Position numbers and translations under genes: made by a program. A model generated the notes under the pieces. The model was not told the origin of the DNA. It searched no databases and saw only the letters and a program-made list of their open reading frames with translations. Positions 9,266 to 18,664 of a stretch of 64,000 nucleotides of DNA are shown in pieces. The stretch comes from Pelagibacterium halotolerans B2 (GTDB lineage Bacteria; Pseudomonadota; Alphaproteobacteria; Rhizobiales; Devosiaceae), in assembly GCF_000230555.1 (NCBI RefSeq), contig NC_016078.1:1488001-1552000 (forward strand), read 5' to 3'. The first letter of the stretch is position 1; the number at the start of each line of letters is the position of its first letter.

Positions 9266-9281
9266 TGGCATAACCCATGCA
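9266..9281 (+). promoter_or_regulatory. sigma-54 promoter candidate for glnB-glnA
   Basis: TGGCATAACCCATGCA carries the invariant GG (9267-9268) and GC (9279-9280) exactly 10 bp apart, close to the TGGCAC-N5-TTGCA consensus. It lies 42 nt before the glnB ATG. Nitrogen control of glnBA by NtrC and sigma-54 is established in alphaproteobacteria. The site itself is a visual match. Confidence 0.6.
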
Positions 9282-9310
9282 TTCAATGGGCCAACCGGTC
9301 CCGAACATGA

Positions 9311-9661
<351 letters not shown>

Positions 9662-9757
9662 CCGGGCTTCGTGAAACCAAGTCAGGCGCGCGACAAACTC
9701 CTCCCGGACTTTAGAGCGCAGGCATAAACTTCAAACACCAATATCTGGGGATCTATT

Positions 9758-11167
9758 ATGAGCTCAGCAAACGATCTTATGAAAAAGATCAAGGACGAAG
9801 GCATCAAATACGTTGACCTTCGCTTCACCGACCTGCGCGGCAAGCTTCAGCATGTCACCATGGACGCGTCGGTCGTCGATGCCGACATGTTCGAGGAAGG
9901 CGTCATGTTCGACGGCTCCTCGATCGCTGGCTGGAAGGCCATCAATGAATCCGACATGGTCCTGATGCCCGACAACGATTCGGCCTATGTCGATCCGTTC
10001 TTCTCGGCGCCGACCCTGTGCGTGAACTGCGACATTCTCGAGCCCGCCACCTACCAGCCCTACAATCGCGATCCCCGCTCCATCGCCAAGAAGGCCGAGG
10101 CTTTCGTCAAGACCTCCGGCGTCGGCGATTTCGTCGGTTTCGGTCCCGAGCCCGAATTCTTCCTGTTCGACGATGTGAAATACTCGACCTCGACCTACAA
10201 GGTCGGTTTCCAGGTCGATTCCTCCGAACTCGGCTCCAATTCGGATGCCGATTACGAAGGCGGCAACACCGGCCACCACATCGCGCTCAAGAAGGGCTAT
10301 TTCCCGGTTCCCCCCGTCGATAGCGCCCAGGACATCCGCGGTGAAATGCTCGAAGCTCTCGCCGCCATGGGCGTCGTTGTCGAAAAGCACCACCACGAAG
10401 TGGCTTCCGCTCAGCACGAACTCGGCATCAAGTTCGCGCCGATGATCACCGCTGCCGATCACGTCCTGCTCTACAAGTACGGCGTCCAGCAGGTCGCCCA
10501 GTCCTACGGCAAGACCGCAACCTTCATGCCCAAGCCCGTCTATGGCGATAACGGCTCGGGCATGCACTGCCACCAGTCGATCTGGAAAGACGGCAAGCCG
10601 CTCTTTGCCGGCGACGAATATGCCGGTCTGTCGATGGAATGCCTTTACTACATCGGCGGCGTCATCAAGCACGCCAAGGCCATCAACGCCTTCACCAACC
10701 CGACCACCAACTCCTACAAGCGTCTGGTGCCGGGCTTTGAAGCTCCCGTTCTGCTGGCCTATTCGGCCCGCAACCGGTCCGCTTCGTGCCGCATCCCCTT
10801 CGGGCAGAGCCCCAAGTCCAAGCGCGTCGAAGTCCGCTTCCCCGATCCGCTTGCCAACCCCTATCTCGCCTTCACTGCGCTGCTCATGGCAGGCCTTGAC
10901 GGTATCAAGAACAAGATCCACCCCGGCGACCCGATGGACAAGGATCTCTACGAACTGCCCAAGGAAGAGCTCCAGGGCATCCCCACCGTTTCCGCCTCGC
11001 TGCGCGAAGCGCTGGAAAGCCTCTCGGCCGACCGCGACTTCCTCAAGGCCGGCGGCGTGATGGACGACGACTTCATCGACTCCTACATCGACCTCAAGAT
11101 GGAAGAAGTCATCAAGTTCGAGCACACCCCTCACCCCGTCGAGTACGAAATGTACTACTCGGCCTGA
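9758..11167 (+). CDS. glnA: glutamine synthetase, type I
   Basis: Dodecameric enzyme that makes glutamine from glutamate, ammonia and ATP. 469 residues, full length. Visible signatures: N-terminal [16 protein letters not shown], latch FDGSSIAGW, catalytic [13 protein letters not shown] motif [27 protein letters not shown], and the adenylylation loop [10 protein letters not shown] with the target Tyr near residue 398. It is the adenylylated GSI-beta form, consistent with the adjacent PII. A strong terminator follows. Confidence 0.98.
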   Translation: MSSANDLMKKIKDEGIKYVDLRFTDLRGKLQHVTMDASVVDADMFEEGVMFDGSSIAGWKAINESDMVLMPDNDSAYVDPFFSAPTLCVNCDILEPATYQPYNRDPRSIAKKAEAFVKTSGVGDFVGFGPEPEFFLFDDVKYSTSTYKVGFQVDSSELGSNSDADYEGGNTGHHIALKKGYFPVPPVDSAQDIRGEMLEALAAMGVVVEKHHHEVASAQHELGIKFAPMITAADHVLLYKYGVQQVAQSYGKTATFMPKPVYGDNGSGMHCHQSIWKDGKPLFAGDEYAGLSMECLYYIGGVIKHAKAINAFTNPTTNSYKRLVPGFEAPVLLAYSARNRSASCRIPFGQSPKSKRVEVRFPDPLANPYLAFTALLMAGLDGIKNKIHPGDPMDKDLYELPKEELQGIPTVSASLREALESLSADRDFLKAGGVMDDDFIDSYIDLKMEEVIKFEHTPHPVEYEMYYSA

Positions 11168-11190
11168 AGCCACGACGGATCGCAAATGGA

Positions 11191-11216
11191 AAGGGCTCTC
11201 TCGGGAGCCCTTTTTT
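11191..11216 (+). terminator. rho-independent terminator of glnA
   Basis: AAGGGCTC (11191-11198), then GAGCCC within GGGAGCCC (11203-11210), directly followed by six T (11211-11216). It begins 24 nt after the glnA stop. Confidence 0.9.
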
Positions 11217-11360
11217 GCTTTGGGGGACCGCGCGGCTCTTACCCCTGCCCCCACCTCCCGGTTTGTTGATCGTCATCCCGTCCACGACGCCCCAGAAAAG
11301 CCCATCTTGCTGCACACATCGCCCTGACACATATCCATTGCTGCGCGGGGCATTCATTCC

Positions 11361-12398
11361 ATGACGATTTCGACCTTCCTGCGCCCCGCCCGGGCGCTGA
11401 CCATGGCCGCCGCCATATCCTTCCCCCTCGCCGCCTGGGCACAGGAAACCACATCCCCCGACCCGCTGACGACCGTGCTGGACGCCGCCGAACGCCTCGA
11501 ACCGCTACGCACCGTCACCATTTCCCTGGACGGCGAAATCATCGCCGATCGCGGCTATAACGGTTATACCTCCAGCGATCCCACCAACATCAAATCGGCG
11601 TCCAAGGTCATCGTCACCACAATGATCGGCATCGCCATCGACAGGGGGCTGCTCGAAGGCCCCGACCAACCGGTCGCCGAACTGCTCGCCGATGATTTGC
11701 CCTCCGATCCCGACCCGCGCCTCGACGAGATCACCCTGAGCCACCTCATGTCGATGCAGGCGGGCCTCGAGGCGACGTCCGGCGCCAATTACGGACGCTG
11801 GGTCGCCAGCTCCAATTGGGTCCGCTCTGCCCTCGCCCAGCCCATGGTCGCCGAACCGGGCGGGCCCATGATCTATTCGACGGGCTCCACCCACTTGCTC
11901 TCGGCCATCCTCACCGAAGTCGGCGGTGCCTCCACACGCCAGCTCGCCCGCGACTGGCTCGGTCCCATCGATGGCTTTGCCATCACCGGCTGGCATCAGG
12001 ACCCCCAGGGCGTCTATTTGGGCGGCAACGAGCTCGCCATGACGCCACTCTCGCTCCTGGCGTTCGGCGAAATGATCCGCAATGGCGGCGTAGTCGACGA
12101 TGGCGAGCGGATCGTCTCGGAAGGCTGGATCGACCAATCCTGGCAACAGCGGACCACCTCCCGCTTCGGGGGGCACGGCTATGGATATGGCTGGTTCCTC
12201 GCCGAGCTTGGCGGCCACGACGTCTCCTACGCGTGGGGCTATGGCGGCCAGATGCTCTACATCGTCCCCGACCTCGACCTGACCGTCGTCATGACCTCGG
12301 ACCCCAACAGCCCATCGGGTGGCAACGGCCATCGCGATCGCCTGCAAGATTTGCTTGCCGACATCATCGGCATTTATGGTGCAGGCTCGCAGGAGTAG
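11361..12398 (+). CDS. exported serine hydrolase of the beta-lactamase class C / esterase family
   Basis: 345 residues with a signal peptide (MTISTFLRPARALTMAAAIS, cleavage near AWA-QE). The fold's catalytic motifs are visible: SxxK as S79-A-S-K82, a Tyr-centred second motif YSTGSTHLL, and a late HGYGYGW motif in the place of KTG/HxG. Such proteins include D-aminopeptidases, esterases and PBP-like hydrolases; a true beta-lactamase role cannot be assumed. It precedes the bufferin-like operon on the same strand, but the separate promoter candidate at 12461 argues against co-regulation. Confidence 0.85.
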   Translation: MTISTFLRPARALTMAAAISFPLAAWAQETTSPDPLTTVLDAAERLEPLRTVTISLDGEIIADRGYNGYTSSDPTNIKSASKVIVTTMIGIAIDRGLLEGPDQPVAELLADDLPSDPDPRLDEITLSHLMSMQAGLEATSGANYGRWVASSNWVRSALAQPMVAEPGGPMIYSTGSTHLLSAILTEVGGASTRQLARDWLGPIDGFAITGWHQDPQGVYLGGNELAMTPLSLLAFGEMIRNGGVVDDGERIVSEGWIDQSWQQRTTSRFGGHGYGYGWFLAELGGHDVSYAWGYGGQMLYIVPDLDLTVVMTSDPNSPSGGNGHRDRLQDLLADIIGIYGAGSQE

Positions 12399-12460
12399 TC
12401 GCCCCGACCACCCCGTTACCTTCCCCGGGCACGTTCACGGAACCGTGATGCCGCGTGGAC

Positions 12461-12486
12461 GTAACCATCTTCGATGTTCCAACGAA
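12461..12486 (+). promoter_or_regulatory. ECF sigma-F-type promoter candidate of the bufferin operon
   Basis: GTAACC (12461-12466), a 16-bp spacer and CGAA (12483-12486). As I recall, this is exactly the pattern described for Caulobacter crescentus sigma-F, which drives DUF2282-containing operons under heavy-metal stress. It lies 56 nt ahead of the bufA-like ATG, on the correct strand. No ECF sigma gene was found in the window. Confidence 0.7.
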
Positions 12487-12541
12487 TGAGTGACCGGGTG
12501 CCCAAAGCGGCACCTTCGATCCCCAAAGGAAGGACATTGCA

Positions 12542-12835
12542 ATGAACCGCAACATAGCCTCAGTCGCTCTCGCCGCATCGCTGGCGACGGCTCTCGGAAC
12601 CGCCGGCGCTGCCCCGGCCATCGCTCAGGACGATATGGTCAAGTGCTATGGCGTCTCGCTTGCCGGCCAGAACGATTGCGCGGCCGGCCCCGGCACCACC
12701 TGCGCCGGCACCTCTACCGTCGATTATCAGGGCAACGCCTGGACACTGGTGCCCTCGGGCACATGCGAGAACATGGAATTACCCGGCGATCGCATGGGCA
12801 GCCTCGAAGCGCTCGAACGCGACATCCCCGCCTGA
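12542..12835 (+). CDS. bufA: bufferin-type ribosomal peptide precursor (DUF2282), BufA-like
   Basis: A 97-residue protein with a signal peptide ([19 protein letters not shown], cleavage near AIA-QD at 29) and a short core with four cysteines at 35, 46, 54 and 75. The [14 protein letters not shown] and [10 protein letters not shown] segments match the DUF2282 family. In published bufferin work, as recalled, such precursors have Cys residues converted to thiooxazoles by an MNIO enzyme and the exported product binds copper. AAGGAAGGA lies 7 nt upstream of the ATG. First gene of a tight four-gene operon. The metal bound here is inferred. Confidence 0.88.
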   Translation: MNRNIASVALAASLATALGTAGAAPAIAQDDMVKCYGVSLAGQNDCAAGPGTTCAGTSTVDYQGNAWTLVPSGTCENMELPGDRMGSLEALERDIPA

Positions 12836-12894
12836 GCCGCACCCATCGGAGCGCGGCGCTGTCCGCGCTCCCCTCGCCAAACGACCGGGAGGCC

Positions 12895-13764
12895 ATGATG
12901 ACCCGCTACAATACGCTCCCCCAACAGGCCGGCGTGGGCCTCAAGCCCGAGCATTACGGCGAAATTCTTCAAAGCCGTCCGCCTGTCGGCTTTTTCGAGA
13001 TCCATGCCGAAAACTACATGGGAGATGGCGGCGCGCCGCATCGTTATCTTGCTGCCATCGCCGAGACCTATCCGCTTTCCCTGCACGGCGTCGGCCTGTC
13101 GATCGGCGGCGAGACCGATCTCGACCGCGCCCACCTTGCCCGCCTCAAGCATCTCATCGAGACCTACAGGCCCGCTTCGTTTTCCGAGCATCTCGCCTGG
13201 TCGACCCACGAAAGCGCCTATCTCAACGACCTGCTGCCGCTTCCCTACACGCCCCAGACCCTCGATCAGGTTTGCGCTCACGTCGATGACGTCCAGCAAA
13301 CGCTTGGCGTCCCCATGCTGCTCGAAAATCCGTCGACCTATCTTCTGTTTGAACAAAGCACCATCGATGAGGTCGATTTCCTCGCCGCCATCGCCGAACG
13401 GACCGGCTGCGGCCTGCTGCTCGACGTCAACAACGTCATGGTCTCATCGGTCAACCACGGCTGGGATCCCAAGGGTTATGTCGATCGCTTCCCCATCGAG
13501 TTCGTCGGTGAAATCCATCTCGCCGGCTATGACGAAACGCTCGACAGCGCCGGCGCCCGCCTGCTGATCGACGCCCATGGTTCGGCCGTCCGGCCCGACG
13601 TCTTCGATCTCTATGTCCATACGCTCGGCCGCACCGGCCCCATCGCCACACTTGTGGAATGGGACAATGACGTGCCCGACTTTCCCACATTGATGAGCGA
13701 AGCTCGCATGGCTCAGGCCGCGCTCGACAAGGCCGTCCCCGGCACGAGGAGCGCGGCACAATGA
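12895..13764 (+). CDS. bufB: MNIO-family (DUF692) multinuclear iron oxidative enzyme, BufB-like
   Basis: About 289 residues with the TIM-barrel signatures of DUF692: [74 protein letters not shown] and DAHGSAV. The His, Glu, Asp and Asn residues in these blocks are the expected iron ligands. Family members (MbnB, TglH, BufB) oxidise cysteines in ribosomal peptides. Start is ATG 12895 or the adjacent ATG 12898; the second has the better spacing to GGAGG. Upstream in-frame sequence overlaps bufA and is not coding. It overlaps bufC by ATGA. Confidence 0.92.
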   Translation: MMTRYNTLPQQAGVGLKPEHYGEILQSRPPVGFFEIHAENYMGDGGAPHRYLAAIAETYPLSLHGVGLSIGGETDLDRAHLARLKHLIETYRPASFSEHLAWSTHESAYLNDLLPLPYTPQTLDQVCAHVDDVQQTLGVPMLLENPSTYLLFEQSTIDEVDFLAAIAERTGCGLLLDVNNVMVSSVNHGWDPKGYVDRFPIEFVGEIHLAGYDETLDSAGARLLIDAHGSAVRPDVFDLYVHTLGRTGPIATLVEWDNDVPDFPTLMSEARMAQAALDKAVPGTRSAAQ

Positions 13765-14516
13765 GCGCGCAGAACCGCTTTGCCCAGGCGGTGCAGGACC
13801 CGGCCAGCGCCCTGCCCCAGGGCCTGACCAGCAAGGGCGGGCAGAACGATCCGCTGCGGTTCGCGGTCTATCGCAACAATGTTCACGTCAGCCTCGTAAC
13901 CGCCCTGACCAGAGCATTTCCCGTCGTGCGTGCGCTCGTCGGCGAGGAGTTTTTCGCCGCCATGGCCCGCGTCTTTGTCGCCCAGACCAAACCTTCATCG
14001 CCCATGCTGTTCCAATATGGCGAGAACTTCCCCGATTTTATTGCCGATTTCCCGCCGGCAGCCTCCCTGCCCTACCTCTCCGATGTCGCCCGGCTCGAAT
14101 GCGCATGGACCCGCGCGTACCACGCCGCGGACGATCCCATCCTGACGGTCAATGCGCTCGCCGGCCTGCAGCCGTCCAACCTCCTTCAGTCCCGCCTTGC
14201 CCTGCATCCTGCTTGCGCGCTCATAACCTCGCGCTTTCCCGTCGGCTCCATCTGGCACGCTCACCGCCAGTCGCCGCCTGCCGCGCTCGGATCGGCCGGC
14301 CCCGAGACGGTGCTGATTGCCCGCCCCGGCCTCGACGTCGTCGTAACGGTCTTGCCCCACCAGGACACCGACTTCGCCCGCGCCATAATGGCTGGCGCCA
14401 CCGTGGGCGACGCGGCGACAGCATCGGCCAACAATGCAGATTTCGACCTCGGTTCCGCCCTTGTCGGGCTGGTTTCGCTGGGCGCTTTCAAGCCATCGAA
14501 AGGGAATAAGGCATGA
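13761..14516 (+). CDS. bufC: DUF2063 partner protein of the MNIO enzyme, BufC-like
   Basis: 251 residues with the N-terminal DUF2063 helical domain ([43 protein letters not shown]) and a less conserved C-terminal half. In bufferin and related MNIO pathways this family acts as the precursor-recognition partner that presents the peptide to the DUF692 enzyme. Four-base overlaps with both neighbours indicate translational coupling. No signal peptide, so it is cytoplasmic, where modification must occur before export. Confidence 0.88.
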   Translation: MSAQNRFAQAVQDPASALPQGLTSKGGQNDPLRFAVYRNNVHVSLVTALTRAFPVVRALVGEEFFAAMARVFVAQTKPSSPMLFQYGENFPDFIADFPPAASLPYLSDVARLECAWTRAYHAADDPILTVNALAGLQPSNLLQSRLALHPACALITSRFPVGSIWHAHRQSPPAALGSAGPETVLIARPGLDVVVTVLPHQDTDFARAIMAGATVGDAATASANNADFDLGSALVGLVSLGAFKPSKGNKA

Positions 14517-15001
14517 CACTGCGTTCGATAATCGCCAGAAGCGAAGCGCTCATCGCCAGCCTTCCCGCACCCTTGGTTCTGCTCGTCTTGCGCATCGCGC
14601 TTGCCGTCCCCTTCTTTCGGTCCGGTCTGACCAAATGGGACGCGCCCCTCGTGCTCGCACCGAGCCAGGCGTTCCTGTTCGGACAGGAATTCCGGCTCCA
14701 TATTCTCGGAAATGCATACCCCTACCCCTTCCCCACCCTTGCCGCCTATCTCGCCGCAACCGGCGAAATCGTTCTGCCCATCCTTTTGGTCCTGGGACTG
14801 GGCACGCGCTTCGCGGCCTTGGGGATTTTGCTGATGACCGCCGTAATCCAGCTCACCGTCCCCGAAGGGTGGGCAAACTTCCACCTGCCCTGGGCAGCCA
14901 TGGCTCTGGCCCTCATGGCCTACGGAGCCGGTCGTCTGAGCGTCGATGGCCTGCTTGCCAACCGGACGCCGGCAATGACACCGAAAGGCTCCCATGGTTG
15001 A
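14513..15001 (+). CDS. bufD: DoxX-family membrane protein, BufD-like
   Basis: 162 residues with about four transmembrane segments (LVLLVLRIALAVPFFRSGL, LAAYLAATGEIVLPILLVLG, FAALGILLMTAVIQLTV, LPWAAMALALMAYGAGRLSV). DoxX-like proteins occur in many DUF2282/DUF692/DUF2063 operons. The role is not firmly established; redox support or handling of the exported peptide is a guess. The ATG overlaps the bufC stop by four bases. Last gene of the operon; it ends 41 nt from the convergent AraC gene. Confidence 0.85.
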   Translation: MTLRSIIARSEALIASLPAPLVLLVLRIALAVPFFRSGLTKWDAPLVLAPSQAFLFGQEFRLHILGNAYPYPFPTLAAYLAATGEIVLPILLVLGLGTRFAALGILLMTAVIQLTVPEGWANFHLPWAAMALALMAYGAGRLSVDGLLANRTPAMTPKGSHG

Positions 15002-15042
15002 AAGGCCTGGCGGTGCTGGCCTCGACAATACCAACCGCCCGT

Positions 15043-15966
15043 CTATGGAGCCGGAGCCACCGAGACCGTTTGCGTCGGGGCCGCATATTTGCTCGGCGCA
15101 ACGCCGACAAAGCGGGAAAAGGCAACGCTGAAGGCGCTGGCCGAACCATAGCCGACGCGTCTGGCGATCTCTTTCATTCCCCCTTCCTTGCGGCGGAGCA
15201 TGTCCTTGGCGAGCGCCATCCGCCACGACAGCAGATATTCCATGGGCGCCATGCCCGTCTGCTTCTGGAACCGGTCGAAAAATACCGACCGTGACAGAAT
15301 GGCTGCCGACGCCAGTTCCTCGACCGTCCACGCCTTGGCCGGGTTCTCGTGCATCTGCCGAATTGCTGGGCCGAGATGCGGATCGGCAAGCCCCCGCAAC
15401 AGCCCCGGCGTTTCCAGTCCGGCCGCATCTGATCGCAACGCCTCGATCAACAGAAGCTGCAATTGCCTTTCGAGCACAATCTCCTTTGCGGGCCTGTCGC
15501 CTTGGGCTTCATCACGGATCATTTGCACAAGGGCCGTCAACCGCGCCTGCCCCCGCACATGCAGCATGCACGGCAGAAGTGCGAAGATCAGCGTCGTATC
15601 GGGTGACCCGAAGTCCAGCCGCCCGATCAACACGCGCATATTGGGCATGCCGGTTGGATCGCCATGTCGCGTTTCGTCACCGAGCTTGGTAACCCGAAGC
15701 GGGTCGCCGTCGTCGTCGGGTCTCTCGGCGTTGCTCGACATGGTGAAGCGATAGGCGGCTGGAATGAGGACAAAATCGTTCTCCGCCAACTCAACGTCCG
15801 GCTGTCCATTGATGGATAGCCTTGCCGATCCTTCCAGGACGACCGCAAAGACCGGACTTCCGTCGCCCGCCCCGTCCACGCGCCAATTGCCCGACCCGCT
15901 CGCCGCCTTCGAGAAGGGCAGGCTCGGCTGAAGCATGCTGACGATTTCGGCAAGAGGATCTATCAA
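15043..15966 (-). CDS. AraC-family transcriptional regulator with N-terminal cupin domain
   Basis: 307 residues. The N-terminal cupin-type ligand domain (VFAVVLEGSARLSINGQ, ENDFVLIPAAYRFTM) is followed by the double helix-turn-helix of AraC/XylS proteins (WTVEELASAAILSRSVFFDRFQKQTGMAP and KEIARRVGYGSASAFSVAFSRFVG). It is divergent from an SDR gene across about 98 bp, the common layout for a regulator and its target. The inducer is unknown; a small aldehyde or ketone would fit an SDR partner but is inference. It is convergent with bufD and probably unrelated to it. Confidence 0.9.
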   Translation of the reverse strand: MIDPLAEIVSMLQPSLPFSKAASGSGNWRVDGAGDGSPVFAVVLEGSARLSINGQPDVELAENDFVLIPAAYRFTMSSNAERPDDDGDPLRVTKLGDETRHGDPTGMPNMRVLIGRLDFGSPDTTLIFALLPCMLHVRGQARLTALVQMIRDEAQGDRPAKEIVLERQLQLLLIEALRSDAAGLETPGLLRGLADPHLGPAIRQMHENPAKAWTVEELASAAILSRSVFFDRFQKQTGMAPMEYLLSWRMALAKDMLRRKEGGMKEIARRVGYGSASAFSVAFSRFVGVAPSKYAAPTQTVSVAPAP

Positions 15967-16064
15967 ATCGGACGCTCTCTAACGCAATCAGGATCTTCCA
16001 TTATAGCGCGTCCCGAACTGGCGGTCCACATAAGTGGCGCGACAACGCCATGAAAGGAATTCCC

Positions 16065-16811
16065 ATGAATACCGTGCTCATCACCGGCTGCTCATCCGGC
16101 TTTGGTCTCGATACCGCAAGATATTTTCTCGATCGTGGCTGGAAGGTCATCGCAACCATGCGCTCGCCACGCAGTGATCTGCTGCCGGCATCAGACAGAC
16201 TGACCCTGCTGCCCCTTGACGTCACCAGTGACGAGAGCGTTCGCAATGCGGTCGAGGCAGCCGGACCGATCGACGTGCTCGTCAACAATGCAGGGATCGG
16301 CTGGCTCAACGCCCTTGAAGGCACACCGATAGATGTTACCCGGTCTGTCTTCGAGACAAATACGCTGGGAACCATGCGCATGATCGACGCCGTCCTGCCC
16401 CAGTTCCGGGAGAGAAAGGCTGGCCTCATCATCAATGTGACCTCGAGCGTCACCATGAAGCCGCTGCCGCTCCTTTCGGTCTATACCGCCAGCAAGGCAG
16501 CCGTGAATGCCTTCACCGAATCCCTGGCACTGGAACTTGCGCCATTGGGGATCGCGGTCAAGATCGTGCTGCCCGGCGCCGCGCCGGACACGAGCTTTGG
16601 CAGCACCGCACTGTCGCGCCTCGAAGAAACCGGCGGCTTTCCAGCGCCCTATGCCGCGTTCGCCGACGGCGTAATCGCCGCCATGCGGACCCCCGAGGCG
16701 CCAAAAACCCTGTCCTCGGATGTCGCTGAGGCCATTTGGTACGCTGCAAATGAGGCGTCGGCCCCGATGCGCATTCCGGCGGGCGCCGACGCGATTGCGC
16801 TGGCGCAATAG
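16065..16811 (+). CDS. short-chain dehydrogenase/reductase (SDR)
   Basis: 248-residue classical SDR: N-terminal cofactor motif TGCSSGFG, NNAG at the end of beta-4, catalytic Ser in NVTSS and the YTASK pair. I start at ATG 16065 because AAAGGA stands 6 nt upstream; an earlier ATG at 16050 would add MKGIP. The substrate is unknown. Likely regulated by the divergent AraC protein. A long hairpin follows the gene. Confidence 0.9.
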   Translation: MNTVLITGCSSGFGLDTARYFLDRGWKVIATMRSPRSDLLPASDRLTLLPLDVTSDESVRNAVEAAGPIDVLVNNAGIGWLNALEGTPIDVTRSVFETNTLGTMRMIDAVLPQFRERKAGLIINVTSSVTMKPLPLLSVYTASKAAVNAFTESLALELAPLGIAVKIVLPGAAPDTSFGSTALSRLEETGGFPAPYAAFADGVIAAMRTPEAPKTLSSDVAEAIWYAANEASAPMRIPAGADAIALAQ

Positions 16812-16837
16812 GCCAAGGGCCAGCCCTACGATAAGAC

Positions 16838-16871
16838 GCCCGATGCGGACTCAATTGGCTCCGCATCGGGC
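16838..16871. terminator. long hairpin between convergent genes (terminator-like)
   Basis: Perfect 12-bp arms GCCCGATGCGGA (16838-16849) and TCCGCATCGGGC (16860-16871) around a 10-nt loop. It lies between the 3' ends of the SDR (+) and ABC-F (-) genes. There is no U run, so termination or 3'-end protection is inferred from position. Confidence 0.65.
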
Positions 16872-16899
16872 GAACTCGCCCCCCTCAGGGCCTCTGCCA

Positions 16900-18408
16900 T
16901 CAAACCCCCATCGCCGCAAAGAACCCTTCGGGATCGTCAGCCTCGATAAGCCACCCCTTTTCGATCACCAGGAACCGGTTGGAGACCTCGCGCACAAAGG
17001 CGCGGTCGTGCGAGACCAACACGCAACTGGCATCGTGCTCGATGATCTCGGCAGCAAGCGCCTCCTGCCCGGCGATGTCGATATGGTTTGTCGGTTCGTC
17101 CAGCAGGTAGAAATTGGGCTCCATCAGGCGCAGCGCCAGCAGTCCAAGCCTTGCCCTTTGGCCGTGGGACAGAAGTGCACCGGGGGTCCAGTGGGCGTCA
17201 GGGTCGATTCCAGCCGCCGCCAGCAGGCTTCGCGTCCGCTGATCGCCCTGCCCCAGCGCCGATATGAAATCGAACGGGCTGAGCTTTTCCGGCACGAAAT
17301 CGAGTGCCTGATCCATATATCCGACCACCAGACTTGGCGTCGCCTTGATGCCTTCGATACCCTCGCCCGCCATCAGAACGCGCCTCAGCATACTGACAAG
17401 ACTGGTCTTTCCTGTTCCGTTTCGTCCCAGAAGAACAATTCTATCGCCTTGAAAGATATGCAGTTTCGGGATCGAGAACAGCTTGCGCCCATCGGGCGCC
17501 GCCACCGTCAGCTCCTCGATCGAAACCAGCACCTTGGCGTGCGTGCCACGATTGGCCAGCCGGATATCCCCGCTGCGCTCCTTGTGTAGTATCTTGGCCT
17601 GCGCCTCGATTTTCTCGGCCCGCTCGCGAAGCTGCTTTTGCTTTTTCTGCAAAAGATCGCTGCCGGAATTGATGCCGATGTTTTTCAGTTTTGCCGATTG
17701 CTGGCGAAGCTGGCTCGCTTCTTTCAGGTCGCGCTCGCGCTTGGTCGCGTCGCTCGCGTCCTCCTGCTCCAATGCTTCACGCGCCCGGCTGTAGGCTAAG
17801 GGAAAATACCGAGAGGTTTCGGGCCGCAGGAACAGCGTGCGATTGGTCACCGCGTCGAGAAAGCTCCGGTCATGACTCGCCATAATGACCGGCACATCAC
17901 CGATTCCCATAAACCACTGTTCCAACCGCGCAATTTTTTCCAGATCGAGATGATTGGTCGGCTCGTCGAGCACCAGAATATCGGGATCGGACACCCAGGC
18001 CCGCATCAGCAACATAAGCCGCTGCCAGCCCCCGCTCAGCGCTCGCACCGGCAAATTGCGTATGTCCTCGGGCGTGGAGAGCGTATCGAGCACCACATCG
18101 ACCCGCCAGCTTTCGCTCTCCAGCGTTTCCGCGTCGAGCCCGGTAGCAACGGCATCGAACAGGCTGAAATCAAGCAGCTTTTCGGGCACTGCCTGCGGCA
18201 CCATCCCGATCCGCGCCCCGCGTGAAAGCGTGATGTCACCACGCGTAAGCTCGTTCTCGCCGACAAGGCATTTAAGCAGGGTCGTCTTCCCGGCCCCATT
18301 GCCGGCGACGATCCCGACCCGGTCGCCCGAGCCGATCGTAAGAGTCAAATCGTTGAAAAGATTGGTTTTTGCCGTGTAGCCGGCGGATTTAAGGGCAATC
18401 GTCGTCAT
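16900..18408 (-). CDS. ABC-F family ATPase (two nucleotide-binding domains, no membrane domain)
   Basis: 502 residues, soluble. Two ABC cassettes: Walker A GNGAGKTTL and GRNGTGKTSL, signatures ALSGGW and LSHGQRARLG, and Walker B LVLDEPTNHLDLE and YLLDEPTNHIDIA. The linker between domains is charged and helical. ABC-F proteins act on ribosomes, as translation factors or antibiotic-protection factors; which applies here cannot be told. Start ATG 18408 gives the usual MTTIALKSAGYT opening; an upstream in-frame ATG is unlikely. A 22-bp inverted repeat lies 47 nt upstream. Confidence 0.9.
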   Translation of the reverse strand: MTTIALKSAGYTAKTNLFNDLTLTIGSGDRVGIVAGNGAGKTTLLKCLVGENELTRGDITLSRGARIGMVPQAVPEKLLDFSLFDAVATGLDAETLESESWRVDVVLDTLSTPEDIRNLPVRALSGGWQRLMLLMRAWVSDPDILVLDEPTNHLDLEKIARLEQWFMGIGDVPVIMASHDRSFLDAVTNRTLFLRPETSRYFPLAYSRAREALEQEDASDATKRERDLKEASQLRQQSAKLKNIGINSGSDLLQKKQKQLRERAEKIEAQAKILHKERSGDIRLANRGTHAKVLVSIEELTVAAPDGRKLFSIPKLHIFQGDRIVLLGRNGTGKTSLVSMLRRVLMAGEGIEGIKATPSLVVGYMDQALDFVPEKLSPFDFISALGQGDQRTRSLLAAAGIDPDAHWTPGALLSHGQRARLGLLALRLMEPNFYLLDEPTNHIDIAGQEALAAEIIEHDASCVLVSHDRAFVREVSNRFLVIEKGWLIEADDPEGFFAAMGV

Positions 18409-18454
18409 TTCGGTCTCGAATATCCGGGGCGGCATAAGCCACCCAATTCTGCCA

Positions 18455-18476
18455 GACCGCATGATGTCATGCGGTC
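18455..18476. promoter_or_regulatory. 22-bp inverted repeat upstream of the ABC-F gene (operator-like)
   Basis: Perfect arms GACCGCATGA (18455-18464) and TCATGCGGTC (18467-18476) around TG. It lies 47 nt upstream of the ABC-F start codon. Without a T run it looks more like a dimeric repressor site than a terminator. No candidate repressor is adjacent. Confidence 0.5.
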
Positions 18477-18664
18477 GCGGTCAGGGCAGACGCGTACGGA
18501 ATTCGAATGCGAAATGTCCGGTGACGGTCAGCCCTGCAACATCTGCTGCAGGGCATGAACAGGGCCACGCTGACGATGGTGACGCCAGATCTCGATCACG
18601 CAGCCCTCCTTTCCGATTCCAGAAACGCAAAAATTATGCACTGCCCCTCGGGGCGGCGCAAGGC

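Noticed and set aside
9764..11254. 496-codon open frame antisense to glnA
   Set aside because: Shadow of the glutamine synthetase gene; no ribosome site and no recognisable domain.
11361..12398. Serine hydrolase as a true antibiotic-resistance beta-lactamase
   Set aside because: The SxxK motif is present, but the second and third motifs are of the wider esterase/peptidase type, so a resistance role is not supported.
12490..12894. Upstream extension of the DUF692 frame
   Set aside because: The extension overlaps bufA in another frame and reads as low-complexity Arg/Ser sequence. The family start with a GGAGG site is at 12895/12898.
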